A DNA stretch of 64,000 nt from Alphaproteobacteria bacterium UBA4588 (GTDB lineage: Bacteria > Pseudomonadota > Alphaproteobacteria > Rhodobacterales > Rhodobacteraceae), in contig CAJJAW010000008.1 of NCBI GenBank assembly GCA_905182195.1, positions 212,350 through 276,349 of the forward strand, given 5' to 3'. The notes beneath the pieces are model-generated. The model was not told where the DNA came from. It saw only the letters and a program-made list of their open reading frames with translations, and made no database searches. Within the stretch, counting starts at the first letter, position 1. Each line of letters begins with the position of its first letter. The translations under genes and the position numbers were made by a program. Below are positions 18,263 through 27,837 of the stretch, piece by piece.

Positions 18263-19405
18263 TTACTGGCCGTTAAGCTCGGTTTGGTAGGCCCACTCAA
18301 GCCAAGGCAACATAGCCTCAACATCTGTGGTTTCGACCGTGGCACCACACCAAATTCGTAAGCCTGCCGGCGCATCGCGATAAGCACCCACATCGAGGGC
18401 GGCCCCTTCGATATCCAAACGGGTCGAAACGGATTTCGCGAATGCGTTCGGATCTTTGATCCGTGGATCGGTAAACTTCAAACAGACCGAGGTGACAGAA
18501 CGGGTTGCCGGATCCACCGCCAAATTATCAATCCACTCTCGGGTGACGCAGAAATCCCATACCGCTTGGGCATTGGCTCGCGCACGAACTATCAAGCCTT
18601 TGAGGCCGCCTACCGACTCGACCCAATCCAGGGCAAAGAGGTAATCTTCAACACAAAGCATCGACGGCGTGTTGATGGTCTCACCAGAGAAAATACCATC
18701 GATCAATTTTCCACCTTTGGTCAGGCGGAAAATCTTTGGCATTGGCCAAGCGGGAGTATAGCGTTCCAACCGAGCCACCGCCCGAGGTGAGAGAATCAAA
18801 ACGCCATGTGCTGCTTCGCCACCAAGCACTTTTTGCCAACTGAAGGTGGTCACATCAAGCTTATCCCAAGGCAGATCCACCGCAAAGGCGGCGGATGTCG
18901 CGTCACAAAGGGTCAACCCAGTGCGATCCGCAGGGATCACATCACCCGAGGCCAAACAAACACCCGAGGTTGTGCCGTTCCAAGTGAAACAGACATCATT
19001 GTCATAGTTCAGCAAAGCCATGTCGAAAATCTCGCCGTAGGGTGCTATATGCTCAGAGGCTTCAATTTTGAGCTGTTTGACCACATCACTGACCCAACCC
19101 GCGCCGAAGCTTTCCCACGCAACCACCTGGGCTGGACGCTCACCAAGCATGGACCACATGGCCATCTCGAAAGCGCCTGTATCAGAGGCCGGCACTATGC
19201 CTATTTTATAGCCTTCAGGAATATTCAACACACGGCGCGTTTGCGAAATGGCATCTGCCAATTTCGCCTTACCACCAGCAGCACGATGCGAACGGCCAAG
19301 CCAAGCATCTGCCAAAGAGGAAGGTGTCCATGTGGGGGGTTTGGCACAGGGGCCAGAAGAAAATCGCGGATTTTCCGGCCGCGTTGCCGGTTGTACAATA
19401 GCCAT
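18263..19405 (-). CDS. serC: Phosphoserine aminotransferase
   Basis: SerC is the PLP enzyme that converts 3-phosphohydroxypyruvate to phosphoserine. The start is taken at ATG 19405 (380 residues, [19 protein letters not shown]), with a GAGAGG ribosome site about nine bases upstream; the frame is open further upstream but that part is leader. The PLP lysine is in [16 protein letters not shown], and the N-terminal [13 protein letters not shown] segment is diagnostic of the alphaproteobacterial SerC type (about 380-390 residues). A structured leader precedes it, implying control of the whole serC-serA-phosphatase operon. Confidence 0.96.
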   Translation of the reverse strand: MAIVQPATRPENPRFSSGPCAKPPTWTPSSLADAWLGRSHRAAGGKAKLADAISQTRRVLNIPEGYKIGIVPASDTGAFEMAMWSMLGERPAQVVAWESFGAGWVSDVVKQLKIEASEHIAPYGEIFDMALLNYDNDVCFTWNGTTSGVCLASGDVIPADRTGLTLCDATSAAFAVDLPWDKLDVTTFSWQKVLGGEAAHGVLILSPRAVARLERYTPAWPMPKIFRLTKGGKLIDGIFSGETINTPSMLCVEDYLFALDWVESVGGLKGLIVRARANAQAVWDFCVTREWIDNLAVDPATRSVTSVCLKFTDPRIKDPNAFAKSVSTRLDIEGAALDVGAYRDAPAGLRIWCGATVETTDVEAMLPWLEWAYQTELNGQ

Positions 19406-19424
19406 TGATGCTATCCTCTCAGAT

Positions 19425-19478
19425 ATGCGCCCTTCGTTGGGGAAGGGTGTCCCACTCACGTGGCTATCGGCAGACCCA
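19425..19478 (-). promoter_or_regulatory. Structured leader upstream of serC, candidate serC RNA motif
   Basis: On the minus strand the 75 bases before serC fold into two adjacent hairpins. The first has CCAC/GTGG arms (19452-19455 and 19460-19463) closed by a GTGA (GNRA-type) tetraloop, with an outer GUC/GAC pair (19449-19451 and 19473-19475) across an asymmetric bulge. The second is CCCTTC/GAAGGG (19430-19447) with a six-base loop. It ends just before the ribosome site. A conserved serC RNA element (Rfam RF00517) is known upstream of serC operons in alphaproteobacteria. Position and host fit; assignment to that family is from memory and not computed. Confidence 0.62.
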
Positions 19479-19558
19479 GGAAACCACAAGAGCAGAAATG
19501 CAGGAGACAGTGTTCAATTGCAGCCGCACAGTGTGTATCCTTGAGCGGATCGGAAACA

Positions 19559-20047
19559 TCAGTGCCGGATCAGCACCATGATCCGCTGTAACCGGTTGAT
19601 GATGAAATCAGGGGTAAAAGCCGCGCACAGTTGCTCAACTTTGCCCTCAGTAACGTCCCCTTCGATCAAGGCATGCACGGTGCCATCAGGATCTACCAAT
19701 GCCAGGTAAATTTCTCCACGCCACAAAATGCCCAGAGCCAGGTTGAACGCACTCCAGCTGGAATAAATCGTGATGGTACGCGCCCACATCTGAGGCGATG
19801 TGATGCCCAAACGCATACCTTTATCCACAAAAGACCGAAACAATACCGCGCCGCGCCCCACCACCGGCAACTCGACCCAAGCCTGGCCATCAGTTTCGCG
19901 TAAATCAAGCTGCTCCACATTGGATCGCTTGCAACTTGCCAAAGGATTTGGCACATCTGCCCAAAATCTGGAAAAGGTTCCTCGATGTATATCACGACCC
20001 TGCTCTGCAAACCCGGTCAGCAAGCGCTTACGCCAGCACTCACCCAA
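19559..20047 (-). CDS. Hypothetical protein between serC and serB
   Basis: An open frame of up to 162 codons that I do not recognise. Its C-terminal 120 residues look like real protein, with alternating hydrophobic strands (QAWVELPVVGRGAVLF, GEIYLALVDPDGTVHALI) and a helical tail. The longest form begins at TTG 20047 and would overlap the first 63 bases of serB on the opposite strand, so the true start may be internal, for example GTG 19954, though no good ribosome site decides it. The competing frames here are less protein-like. If it is not a gene, 19406-19984 holds only the serC leader and promoters. Confidence 0.45.
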   Translation of the reverse strand: MGECWRKRLLTGFAEQGRDIHRGTFSRFWADVPNPLASCKRSNVEQLDLRETDGQAWVELPVVGRGAVLFRSFVDKGMRLGITSPQMWARTITIYSSWSAFNLALGILWRGEIYLALVDPDGTVHALIEGDVTEGKVEQLCAAFTPDFIINRLQRIMVLIRH

Positions 20048-20884
20048 TCACTCCTTGGAGCTTGGGGCGGGCGCAGTTTGACGTGGTTGGCGGCAATGGA
20101 CGCGGTTGAGTTTGAAATTCTCACCCTGCCTGAAAATCTTTGGCAGGTCTGGGGGGGCATGCAAACCTTAGGCATAGACCTGATTGTGCAGCCGGGCAAA
20201 GAACGCCGTAAGAAAATGCTGTTGGCCGATATGGACAGCACTATGATTGAGCAAGAATGCATCGATGAGCTGGCAGCCGAAGCGGGCGTCGGGCCAAGGG
20301 TAGCAGATATCACCGCTCGGGCCATGAACGGCGAGTTGGATTTCGAGCAGGCCCTGCGTGAACGTGTATGGCTGCTAAAAGGTTTACCTCTAAGGACCAT
20401 TCAAAAGGTTTATCAAAATAGGATCACCTTTATGCCCGGCGGAGAAGTTCTTGTGGCCACAATGCGCGCCCACAAGGGATATGCCGCTTTAGTCAGCGGG
20501 GGGTTTACCGATTTCACCCGACCTGTGGCGGCTAAGCTTGGGTTTGATGAGCACCGTGCCAATAGGCTATTAAAGGCTAACGCAGCCCTCACCGGCCAAG
20601 TAGGCAACCCAATTTTAGGGCGGGAAGCTAAAGTCACCGCCCTGAATGAAATCTCAACTGCCCAAAACTTACACGCAAATGATGTTTTGGCGGTGGGCGA
20701 TGGCGCCAATGATCTCGACATGTTGAAATTAGCCGGGACCGGCGTAGCGTTACATGCAAAACCAATTGTGCAAGACCAAGTATCCGTGCGAGTAAATCAT
20801 GGTGACCTGACCGCGCTTTTATACCTGCAGGGCTATTCGAAATCAGAGTTTGTGATACCGCCAAACGTCAGCACTGCTCCTTAA
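19985..20884 (+). CDS. serB: Phosphoserine phosphatase
   Basis: SerB hydrolyses phosphoserine to serine, the last step of the pathway begun by SerA and SerC, whose genes lie just upstream on the opposite strand. The 299-residue HAD-family protein has the nucleophile motif ADMDSTM (Asp82, Asp84), the substrate Glu in IEQECIDELA, the SGGFTDF loop (motif II) and GDGANDLDML (motif III). The N-terminal 75 residues form the regulatory-type extension seen in proteobacterial SerB. Stop codons of serB and the asparaginase gene overlap tail to tail by three to four bases. Confidence 0.96.
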   Translation: MYITTLLCKPGQQALTPALTQSLLGAWGGRSLTWLAAMDAVEFEILTLPENLWQVWGGMQTLGIDLIVQPGKERRKKMLLADMDSTMIEQECIDELAAEAGVGPRVADITARAMNGELDFEQALRERVWLLKGLPLRTIQKVYQNRITFMPGGEVLVATMRAHKGYAALVSGGFTDFTRPVAAKLGFDEHRANRLLKANAALTGQVGNPILGREAKVTALNEISTAQNLHANDVLAVGDGANDLDMLKLAGTGVALHAKPIVQDQVSVRVNHGDLTALLYLQGYSKSEFVIPPNVSTAP

Positions 20885-21858
20885 TTCAAAGCGACAGAAA
20901 TACGTCCAGTCTCCAACCCGTCCCAGTTATGGATAGGGCCCAAGCGTTTTAACGCCGCAGGATGTGCGGCATCCAACACGCCAAATCGGATCAATAGCGC
21001 TGTGATTACCGCTTCACTGGCTCGCGTGCCACCATCTTCAATTTTGACAGAAATACCTAAATTTTGACCAGGTATTATAGCAATGAACATGGCCTCCGCC
21101 CCAGTTTTAAGAGCAATTCCTGGAGCTGCACGCATCAATTCAGTGCAGGCGCGAGTTTCGCCGGCCACCAATTCTGGGTGTGCAATCATTGCATCGCGCA
21201 ACAACGCTGCAGCCGCACTAATTGTGTCAGATCCATCCCCAGAGCACCGCGCCATCGCGCGGGCCAACCCAGTCATGGTGCAGGCCCAATTCGGCGCAGA
21301 GCACCCATCAATGCCATAACCTGGACTGGTTTCACCTGTAATTTCTTCAAACGCGTCACGTACAGCTATTTGTACAGGATGATCGACCAAGTGATAGTCT
21401 GGACCCGCACCAAGGTGCCTGCTTAAAGTCAAAAACCCACAATGCTTGCCGGAACAATTGTTGTGGTACCTGCAGGGAGACTTATCCCTTTTGACTAAAT
21501 CATTGCTTGCTGCAATGTCTCGTGGCCACTGTGTTCCACAGCGGAAATCATCATCACTTTTGCCAAGATTTTGCAACCATGTTCGCACCAAGCCTGAATG
21601 AATTTCATCCCCCTGGTGGGATGCGCAGGACAGAGCCAATTGCCGCGATGTCAGACCAAATGCATTCGCAGCTCCAGAAGTTACAAGCGGTAAGGCTTGC
21701 AAGATTTTGCACGACGAGCGTGGTAAAATCACATGCTCAGCATTGCCCCAAGCCTCAACAATTTCTCCATCCAAATTGCATATCACCGCATGGCCACGAT
21801 GCTGGCTTTCCAAAAAATCGCCCCGCCAAACATGAACCAATGGAATTGAATGCAACAT
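20881..21858 (-). CDS. Asparaginase, Rhizobium etli AnsA-type
   Basis: A 325-residue protein of the asparaginase family typified by the R. etli inducible enzyme, distinct from the E. coli type. Recognisable parts are the N-terminal VHVWRGDFLESQHRGHAVI, the Ser-Cys-Lys segment LPRSSCKILQALPL, the CASHQGDE block, and NNCSGKHCGFL with DGCSAPNWACT. These Ser/Lys and Cys/His residues match the zinc-binding, catalytic set of this family. The start is ATG 21858 behind an AAGGAG ribosome site. It is convergent with serB. Role: release of aspartate and ammonia from asparagine. Confidence 0.9.
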   Translation of the reverse strand: MLHSIPLVHVWRGDFLESQHRGHAVICNLDGEIVEAWGNAEHVILPRSSCKILQALPLVTSGAANAFGLTSRQLALSCASHQGDEIHSGLVRTWLQNLGKSDDDFRCGTQWPRDIAASNDLVKRDKSPCRYHNNCSGKHCGFLTLSRHLGAGPDYHLVDHPVQIAVRDAFEEITGETSPGYGIDGCSAPNWACTMTGLARAMARCSGDGSDTISAAAALLRDAMIAHPELVAGETRACTELMRAAPGIALKTGAEAMFIAIIPGQNLGISVKIEDGGTRASEAVITALLIRFGVLDAAHPAALKRLGPIHNWDGLETGRISVALN

Positions 21859-22023
21859 ATTTGGCTCCTTAAAGCATTTTTTTGCCACCAATAGCTTAAG
21901 GGGGGTTTCCCCACAGGGTGCGGGTGCGTTAGGTTCACCGATAACAACGATCTGATGATACGGCCAGTAAAAATATTGTGATGTGGTCCATGAAATGCAA
22001 ACTAAACTATAAAGGCAGACCTA

Positions 22024-22548
22024 ATGTTAAAGACACTTATTTCTTCCACGGCTTGCATTCTGGGACTTCTGTGTTCCAACGCCTCGGCCCAAGAGACATC
22101 TAACCGCGCCTCAACTCACGACGATTGGTCTGTTTTTGTTGAAAGCAATCCGAAGGAGTGTTGGGCAGTAACGGCGCCAAAAGAGACTGTGAATAAACGC
22201 GATGGCAGTGTTGTGACGGTCCGGCGCAGCAAGATCTTGCTGTTTGTATTTCATCGCCCAAGCGATAATGTAAAAGGCCAAGTGGCGTTCACAGGTGGCT
22301 ATCCATTTGCAAAAGGACGCAGCATTGCCTTAGACCTTGACGGTGTAATCTATGATTTAACTGCCGATGGTGAATGGGCATGGCCACCCAGCCCTGCCGA
22401 TGATGAAAAAATTATTGCCAGCATGAAACGTGGTGCGAAGGCTGTGGTTACTGCACAATCAGAACGTGGAACAGTGACCAAGGACACCTTCAGTTTGACA
22501 GGCTTCACAGCCGCAGTAAAAGCTGCTGAAAAACGTTGCGCAGGCTAA
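22024..22548 (+). CDS. Invasion-associated locus B (IalB)-like exported protein
   Basis: A 174-residue exported protein. Residues 1-22 are a signal peptide ending in ASAQ. The mature part has the IalB pattern: DDWSVFVESNPKECWAVTAP near the N-terminus, a central GQVAFTGGYPF, and a C-terminal helix ending in a Cys (EKRCAG) that may pair with the Cys of KECW. Despite the name, the family is widespread in non-pathogenic marine alphaproteobacteria and its role is unclear. It stands 70 bases upstream of rlmN; these two are commonly neighbours in Rhodobacterales. Confidence 0.87.
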   Translation: MLKTLISSTACILGLLCSNASAQETSNRASTHDDWSVFVESNPKECWAVTAPKETVNKRDGSVVTVRRSKILLFVFHRPSDNVKGQVAFTGGYPFAKGRSIALDLDGVIYDLTADGEWAWPPSPADDEKIIASMKRGAKAVVTAQSERGTVTKDTFSLTGFTAAVKAAEKRCAG

Positions 22549-22618
22549 CAATGCTTGAACGATTGGCAAATGAACCCGGCACTGCTAAAGCAGGGCTTAG
22601 TTAATTTGGATCGCCACC

Positions 22619-23803
22619 ATGACCGACGCATCAGCCCCTATCACACAAGACCTCATTACGATTCCGCGCAAGATGCTGGACGGTCCCACGAATTTAGTAG
22701 GTTTAACACGTGATGCCCTGCGCAATGCCTTAGTGTCTGCTGGCACATCTGAGAAACAATCCAAGATGCGGACCGGTCAGCTTTGGCAATGGATCTACCA
22801 AAAAGGGGTTCGTGAATTTGATCAGATGACTAATCTGTCAAAAGAGTACCGCACGCTGCTGACGGAAAATTTTGTTGTGGCAATTCCTGAAGTTGTATCA
22901 AAACAGGTATCAATAGACGGCACTCGAAAATATCTGGTGCGAATTGCTGGTGGGCATGAAGTTGAAACGGTCTATATACCCGAAAAAGACCGTGGAACCC
23001 TATGCATTAGCAGCCAAGTGGGCTGCACTCTTACCTGCTCATTCTGCCACACCGGCACACAAAAGTTAGTCCGCAATCTCACCGCCGGCGAAATAATTGG
23101 TCAAGTAATGCTGGCCCGCGACGACCTCGGAGAATGGCCAGAATCTGGTCGCAACCCAGTGAACACCGCAAGGCTACTTTCTAATATCGTGCTAATGGGC
23201 ATGGGAGAGCCACTCTACAACTTTGAGAACGTCCGCGATGCAATGAAAATTGCAATGGATCCAGAAGGTATACAGTTGTCGCGGCGCCGAATTACCCTGT
23301 CGACCTCTGGCGTTGTTCCCGAGATAGCTAGAACTGCAACCGAGATTGGATGCCTGCTGGCCATCTCATTTCATGGCACTACAGATGAGGTGCGCGATAA
23401 GCTGGTACCAATAAACAAACGCTGGAATTTGGAAGCTTTGCTAGAAGCACTGCGAGATTACCCTAAGGTGAGCAACTCCGAGCGGATCACATTTGAATAT
23501 GTGATGCTAAAAGGTGTAAATGACGCCGATGAGGACGCGCATCGCTTGGTACAACTGATCAAAGGCATTCCTGCCAAGGTTAATTTGATCCCGTTTAACC
23601 CGTGGCCAGGTGCACCCTATGAGCGTTCTTCCAACAACCGCATAAATGCATTTGCAGAAATTATTTACCAAGCCGGCTACGCGAGCCCCGTCCGCAAACC
23701 CCGCGGCGAGGATATTTTTGCTGCCTGTGGACAACTCAAATCTGCTACAGAACGCGCCCGAAAGAGCCGCAAGGAAATCGCTGCCGAAGCGGGTATTGGC
23801 TAA
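22619..23803 (+). CDS. rlmN: 23S rRNA (A2503-C2)/tRNA (A37-C2) methyltransferase, radical SAM
   Basis: RlmN methylates C2 of A2503 in 23S rRNA and A37 of some tRNAs. The 394-residue protein carries the radical-SAM cluster motif as Cys136, Cys140 and Cys143 ([12 protein letters not shown]), the MGMGEPLYN segment, and a C-terminal catalytic Cys in [11 protein letters not shown]. The N-terminal helical domain with [16 protein letters not shown] is typical. ATG 22619 is the only sensible start. Confidence 0.97.
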   Translation: MTDASAPITQDLITIPRKMLDGPTNLVGLTRDALRNALVSAGTSEKQSKMRTGQLWQWIYQKGVREFDQMTNLSKEYRTLLTENFVVAIPEVVSKQVSIDGTRKYLVRIAGGHEVETVYIPEKDRGTLCISSQVGCTLTCSFCHTGTQKLVRNLTAGEIIGQVMLARDDLGEWPESGRNPVNTARLLSNIVLMGMGEPLYNFENVRDAMKIAMDPEGIQLSRRRITLSTSGVVPEIARTATEIGCLLAISFHGTTDEVRDKLVPINKRWNLEALLEALRDYPKVSNSERITFEYVMLKGVNDADEDAHRLVQLIKGIPAKVNLIPFNPWPGAPYERSSNNRINAFAEIIYQAGYASPVRKPRGEDIFAACGQLKSATERARKSRKEIAAEAGIG

Positions 23804-23881
23804 GGCACGCCACGCTTGACTTGTTTCATCAATCCTTACGGCTTACCAATCAAGACTATAAACGCGCTTGGGAGGCAAAAG

Positions 23882-24793
23882 ATGGTAAACTCAGAGCAAA
23901 TTGGTGCTGCATGGGACAAAATTCGCGGGCATGTGGTCCGTACCCCTGTCATTCAAACCGATGTGTTTGGACTGTCGCTTGCCATAAAACTTGAGCATAT
24001 GCAGCACACTGGAAGCTTCAAAGCCCGCGGGGCTATGAATTCGCTTCTATCGATGAATGTGCCCAATGCTGGGTTAGTAGCTGCAAGTGGCGGCAATCAT
24101 GGCGCAGCTGTTGCCTGGGCTGCTGCGAGTTTGGGACATAAAGCGCGGATATATGTACCGGAAATTGCTGGACAAGCCAAAATAAATTTAATCAAAAATC
24201 TCGGTGCAAATCTTGTGGTGGTCCCCGGTGCATATTCCAATGCGCTTGAGCAGGCCTTGGAATATGAGGCCGACACCGGTGCAGCACAAATTCACGCATT
24301 TGATGCCCCAGGAACTGTCGCAGGACAAGGTACAGTAATGGCTGAATGGGAAGACCAAGGCTTAGAGGCTGATACCGTATTGATTGCTGTGGGGGGGGGC
24401 GGCCTGATCGGTGGTGCAATGGCTTGGCTTCAAGGACGATGCAAGGTGGTGGGCGTTGAGCCCTTCAATGCCCCAACCCTAACCAAAGCGCTGCAAAATG
24501 GTCCGCAAACTACGGTTGAGGTATCGGGCATAGCCGCCAACGCTCTAGGAGCTAAACAGGTAGGGAGCATATGCTATGATTTAGCGCAAGCGACCAGCAC
24601 GAAAACAGTAAACGTCGAAGATGATGCCATTGGAAAAGCTCAACTTTTACTTTGGGAGAAGCTACGCCAACTAGTCGAACCGGCGGGTGCAGCCGCTTTG
24701 GCAGCTCTACTTTCTGGCGCGTATGTCCCACAAAAAGGTGAACGCGTGGCTGTCTTGCTATGTGGTGCGAACCCCGCCACGTCTCCATTATGA
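23882..24793 (+). CDS. Threonine/serine dehydratase-like PLP enzyme
   Basis: A 303-residue fold-type II PLP enzyme without an ACT regulatory domain, so of the catabolic threonine/serine dehydratase or 3-hydroxyaspartate dehydratase kind. The PLP lysine is Lys47 in HTGSFKARGA; SGGNHG binds substrate, and the glycine-rich phosphate loop is VGGGGLIGG. ATG 23882 follows a GGGAGG ribosome site; a longer form from 23816 is unlikely. The phosphate loop is encoded across a run of nine G at 24391-24399, a slippage-prone tract that is in frame here. The exact substrate is not decided by sequence. Confidence 0.86.
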   Translation: MVNSEQIGAAWDKIRGHVVRTPVIQTDVFGLSLAIKLEHMQHTGSFKARGAMNSLLSMNVPNAGLVAASGGNHGAAVAWAAASLGHKARIYVPEIAGQAKINLIKNLGANLVVVPGAYSNALEQALEYEADTGAAQIHAFDAPGTVAGQGTVMAEWEDQGLEADTVLIAVGGGGLIGGAMAWLQGRCKVVGVEPFNAPTLTKALQNGPQTTVEVSGIAANALGAKQVGSICYDLAQATSTKTVNVEDDAIGKAQLLLWEKLRQLVEPAGAAALAALLSGAYVPQKGERVAVLLCGANPATSPL

Positions 24794-24906
24794 GGCCAAT
24801 TCCACGCATTGAAGAATAGACCCACCACAAACTTAAATGGCGATAGGCTAGACCTGAAGCGCGACTTTCAGTATGACGCATTAAATTCAACTAATTGGAG
24901 CCTTTC

Positions 24907-25734
24907 ATGTCGAACCCACTTCTAGAAAAAGCCATTGAGGCCGCGTGGGACGCACGCGACGGCATCTCTCCCACAACCAAGGGCGAAACCCGTGAGGCAA
25001 TTGAAACAACGTTGAACGCACTCGACAGCGGCTCATTACGTGTCGCTGAAAGACATGAAAGTGGTGACTGGCATGTAAATCAATGGGCTAAAAAAGCAGT
25101 TTTGCTCGGCTTCCGGCTCAAGGATATGGAGCTACAAGGTGGCAGCGCCCAAGGCGGTAGCTGGTGGGATAAGGTCGACAGCAAGTGGAAAGATTGGGGC
25201 ACAGACGAATGGGGGGCTGCGGGGTTTCGTGCCGTTCCAAATTGCGTAGTCCGAAAGTCTGCCTATATTGCTCCAGGTGTTGTTTTAATGCCATCTTTTG
25301 TAAATCTTGGCGCCTATGTCGACAGCGGCACCATGGTTGACACTTGGGCGACAGTCGGCAGCTGCGCGCAGATTGGTAAAAACGTACATCTGTCTGGCGG
25401 TGTCGGCATCGGTGGTGTTTTAGAACCCATGCAGGCAGGTCCAACAATTATAGAAGACAATTGCTTTATCGGGGCCCGTTCCGAAGTAGTTGAGGGCTGC
25501 ATCGTGCGCGAGGGCGCAGTTTTAGGCATGGGTGTATTCATCGGGAAATCAACCAAAATCGTTGACCGAGAAACTGGCAACGTGATGTATGGTGAAGTAC
25601 CGCCATATTCCGTTGTTGTGGCAGGCTCGATGCCATCAAAAAATAATGTGAACCTCTATTGCGCTGTGATCGTTAAACGAGTCGATGCTCAGACACGCTC
25701 GAAAACAGCCATTAATGAACTGCTGCGGGACTAA
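24907..25734 (+). CDS. dapD: 2,3,4,5-tetrahydropyridine-2,6-dicarboxylate N-succinyltransferase
   Basis: DapD transfers succinyl from CoA to tetrahydrodipicolinate in the succinylase branch of diaminopimelate/lysine synthesis. The 275-residue protein has an N-terminal helical domain and a left-handed beta-helix of hexapeptide repeats ([35 protein letters not shown]) typical of the family. The start is ATG 24907; TTG 24895 is in the ribosome-site region. It is followed by a small conserved gene and dapE, a linked set for two pathway steps. Confidence 0.97.
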   Translation: MSNPLLEKAIEAAWDARDGISPTTKGETREAIETTLNALDSGSLRVAERHESGDWHVNQWAKKAVLLGFRLKDMELQGGSAQGGSWWDKVDSKWKDWGTDEWGAAGFRAVPNCVVRKSAYIAPGVVLMPSFVNLGAYVDSGTMVDTWATVGSCAQIGKNVHLSGGVGIGGVLEPMQAGPTIIEDNCFIGARSEVVEGCIVREGAVLGMGVFIGKSTKIVDRETGNVMYGEVPPYSVVVAGSMPSKNNVNLYCAVIVKRVDAQTRSKTAINELLRD

Positions 25735-25774
25735 AGTTTAAAACTTCCATTGAAAACAACAAAACAGTGTAGCC

Positions 25775-26122
25775 ATGACTGAAAAAATTAAACGTACCCA
25801 TTACGTATATACCTTGCTAGTTGAGGTGGGGCGTAAAGTAGGGGATGGACTGCCAAGCGAAGCCACCGGTGGCGCTTTGATGATCTATGCCAGTGGAGTA
25901 GATGAACCTGAAGCCGTGCGCGAAACTGTAGCCATTTTGAAGCAGGCTGATCTCGCACCTTTGGATGTGACAGGCTATGGTACTTTGGATGAACGCATAG
26001 CCGAAGGCCATGACATTACACAGGAGGAGCGAGAACTTATGCAGCGTGCCCTAGATGAAAATAGTGTTGTGGTAACTCAGATGACCCCATTTTTCGAAAA
26101 CTTCCCAAAAGGAGCCCATTGA
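25775..26122 (+). CDS. Conserved hypothetical protein between dapD and dapE
   Basis: A 115-residue cytosolic protein I do not recognise by function. It starts [29 protein letters not shown] and has a mixed alpha/beta pattern with an acidic second half ([23 protein letters not shown]). No signal peptide, membrane segment or Cys/His metal motif is seen. The stop overlaps the dapE start by one base (TGATG), so it is translationally coupled to dapE. Its position suggests an accessory role in the diaminopimelate branch or simple co-expression. Confidence 0.82.
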   Translation: MTEKIKRTHYVYTLLVEVGRKVGDGLPSEATGGALMIYASGVDEPEAVRETVAILKQADLAPLDVTGYGTLDERIAEGHDITQEERELMQRALDENSVVVTQMTPFFENFPKGAH

Positions 26123-27252
26123 TGGTTGATCCAGCACAGCTCACCGCCGATTTAATTCGCTGTGCCAGCGTGACCCCTGTAGAAGGTGGCGCATTAACTT
26201 TGCTAGAGGATAGGCTGTCGAGCGTCGGCTTTACCTGCACACGTGTGGATCGCGGTGATGTCTCTAATCTATTCGCGCGCTGGGGCACTGGCAAAACCTT
26301 TGGCTTTAATGGACATACGGATGTGGTACCTGTCGGCGACGTTGCTGCTTGGACAGTCGATCCGTTCGGCGCTGAAATCCGCAACGGTTTTATGTATGGC
26401 CGCGGTGCTACAGATATGAAATCTGGTGTTGCCGCTTTTGTCGCTGCCGCAATGGATTTTGTGTCTGAAACACCTCCAGGCGGGTCTATCGTATTAACTA
26501 TAACAGGGGACGAAGAAGGCGCAGCTAAAGATGGCACCGTAGCATTGTTAGAGTGGATGCAGGCCAACGGTGAGACAATGGATGTCTGCTTAGTAGGCGA
26601 GCCAACCTGCCCTGAAAACATGGGCCAAATGATGAAGATTGGGCGCCGTGGATCGATGAATGCCTTTTTCAAAATCACTGGCCAACAGGGCCATTCGGCT
26701 TACCCACATCGCGCAAAAAACCCGTTGCCCGCAATGGCGTGCCTAGTAGCTAAACTGAGTAGCGCTGAATTAGATCAAGGTACAGAATATTTCGATGCCT
26801 CCAGCCTAGCCGTGGTCACCATCGACACAGACAACACAGCAACTAATATAATCCCAGCCCAAACCCTTTCGACCGTTAATCTGCGGTTCAACGATGCACA
26901 TTCTGGCGCCAGCCTTACCGGTTGGCTACAGACCCAAGCAAATGGGATCGCCACTAAATTTGACGTGAGCGTCGAACTAGAAACAAGCATCTCAGGCGAA
27001 AGCTTTATCACCCCCCCCTCGGCTTTGTCAGAGCTGGTGGCCAACGCGGTACAGATAGAAACCAACCGAACCCCAGAAATGTCCACCAGTGGCGGTACAT
27101 CGGACGCCCGCTTCGTACAGCATCATTGCCCTGTGGTGGAATTTGGTTTGGTTGGCAAAACTATGCATCAAGTGGACGAACGGGTCGAAATTGCGCAAAT
27201 TCACCAGTTAAAATCAATCTACACTAGGATTTTGCGTGATTATTTCACCTAA
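26122..27252 (+). CDS. dapE: Succinyl-diaminopimelate desuccinylase
   Basis: DapE hydrolyses N-succinyl-LL-diaminopimelate, a di-zinc M20-family hydrolase. The 376-residue protein has [12 protein letters not shown] (first metal His/Asp), [11 protein letters not shown], the catalytic Glu pair in [11 protein letters not shown], the dimerisation domain with [15 protein letters not shown], and the C-terminal metal His in [10 protein letters not shown]. Start ATG 26122 follows an AGGAG site. A run of eight C at 27011-27018 is in frame. The 3' end overlaps the following gene by 17 bases. Confidence 0.97.
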   Translation: MVDPAQLTADLIRCASVTPVEGGALTLLEDRLSSVGFTCTRVDRGDVSNLFARWGTGKTFGFNGHTDVVPVGDVAAWTVDPFGAEIRNGFMYGRGATDMKSGVAAFVAAAMDFVSETPPGGSIVLTITGDEEGAAKDGTVALLEWMQANGETMDVCLVGEPTCPENMGQMMKIGRRGSMNAFFKITGQQGHSAYPHRAKNPLPAMACLVAKLSSAELDQGTEYFDASSLAVVTIDTDNTATNIIPAQTLSTVNLRFNDAHSGASLTGWLQTQANGIATKFDVSVELETSISGESFITPPSALSELVANAVQIETNRTPEMSTSGGTSDARFVQHHCPVVEFGLVGKTMHQVDERVEIAQIHQLKSIYTRILRDYFT

Positions 27253-27823
27253 ATACCGCAGACGTTTGGTGGTTATGGTCAAAGAGCCTCGCCCAGGCCG
27301 AGTGAAAACAAGGCTGGGGCGCAGCATTGGGATGACTACGGCCGCGTGGTGGTTTCGCCATCAAGCCCGCAGGGTTTTGCGCCAGTTGCAAGATCCCAGA
27401 TGGGAACTAATCCTCTCAGTCTCACCCAATTATGAAGGCATGCAAAGCCGGGTGTGGCCGCACCACCTCGCACGCACACCGCAAGGCCAAGGCAATCTAG
27501 GCACTCGGATGAAAACGCTGTTTGACAGCCTTCCACCAGGCCCAGCTTGCATCATCGGCGCTGATATTCCCGGGGTGACATCTCGCGAGATATGGCAGGC
27601 TTTCCGCAGCTTGGGGACTCATGACGCCACCTTTGGGCCTGCGCCTGATGGCGGCTATTGGTTAATCGGACTGAAACGCACCAAGCCAACCCCGGCTCGC
27701 CTTTTCAGCGAGGTCCGCTGGTCTACAGCAACCGCATTACAAGATACTATAGACAACATACCAGATCTCACCATTGGTAGGGTTGCAACTCTCAGTGATG
27801 TGGATGACGCGAACGATCTGTAG
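27236..27823 (+). CDS. DUF2064 / TIGR04282-like glycosyltransferase-fold protein
   Basis: A protein of up to 195 residues with a nucleotide-diphospho-sugar transferase fold. Recognisable parts are [17 protein letters not shown] (residues about 12-28), the [16 protein letters not shown] segment holding the metal-binding Asp, and the strongly conserved [14 protein letters not shown]. Homologues were named from arsenosugar clusters but most have no known substrate. The longest start, GTG 27236, overlaps dapE by 17 bases; ATG 27275 (MVKEP) is an alternative that would shorten the protein by 13 residues. It ends 15 bases from the convergent EamA gene. Confidence 0.84.
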   Translation: MIISPKYRRRLVVMVKEPRPGRVKTRLGRSIGMTTAAWWFRHQARRVLRQLQDPRWELILSVSPNYEGMQSRVWPHHLARTPQGQGNLGTRMKTLFDSLPPGPACIIGADIPGVTSREIWQAFRSLGTHDATFGPAPDGGYWLIGLKRTKPTPARLFSEVRWSTATALQDTIDNIPDLTIGRVATLSDVDDANDL

Positions 27824-27837
27824 ACTGAGATACGGGA

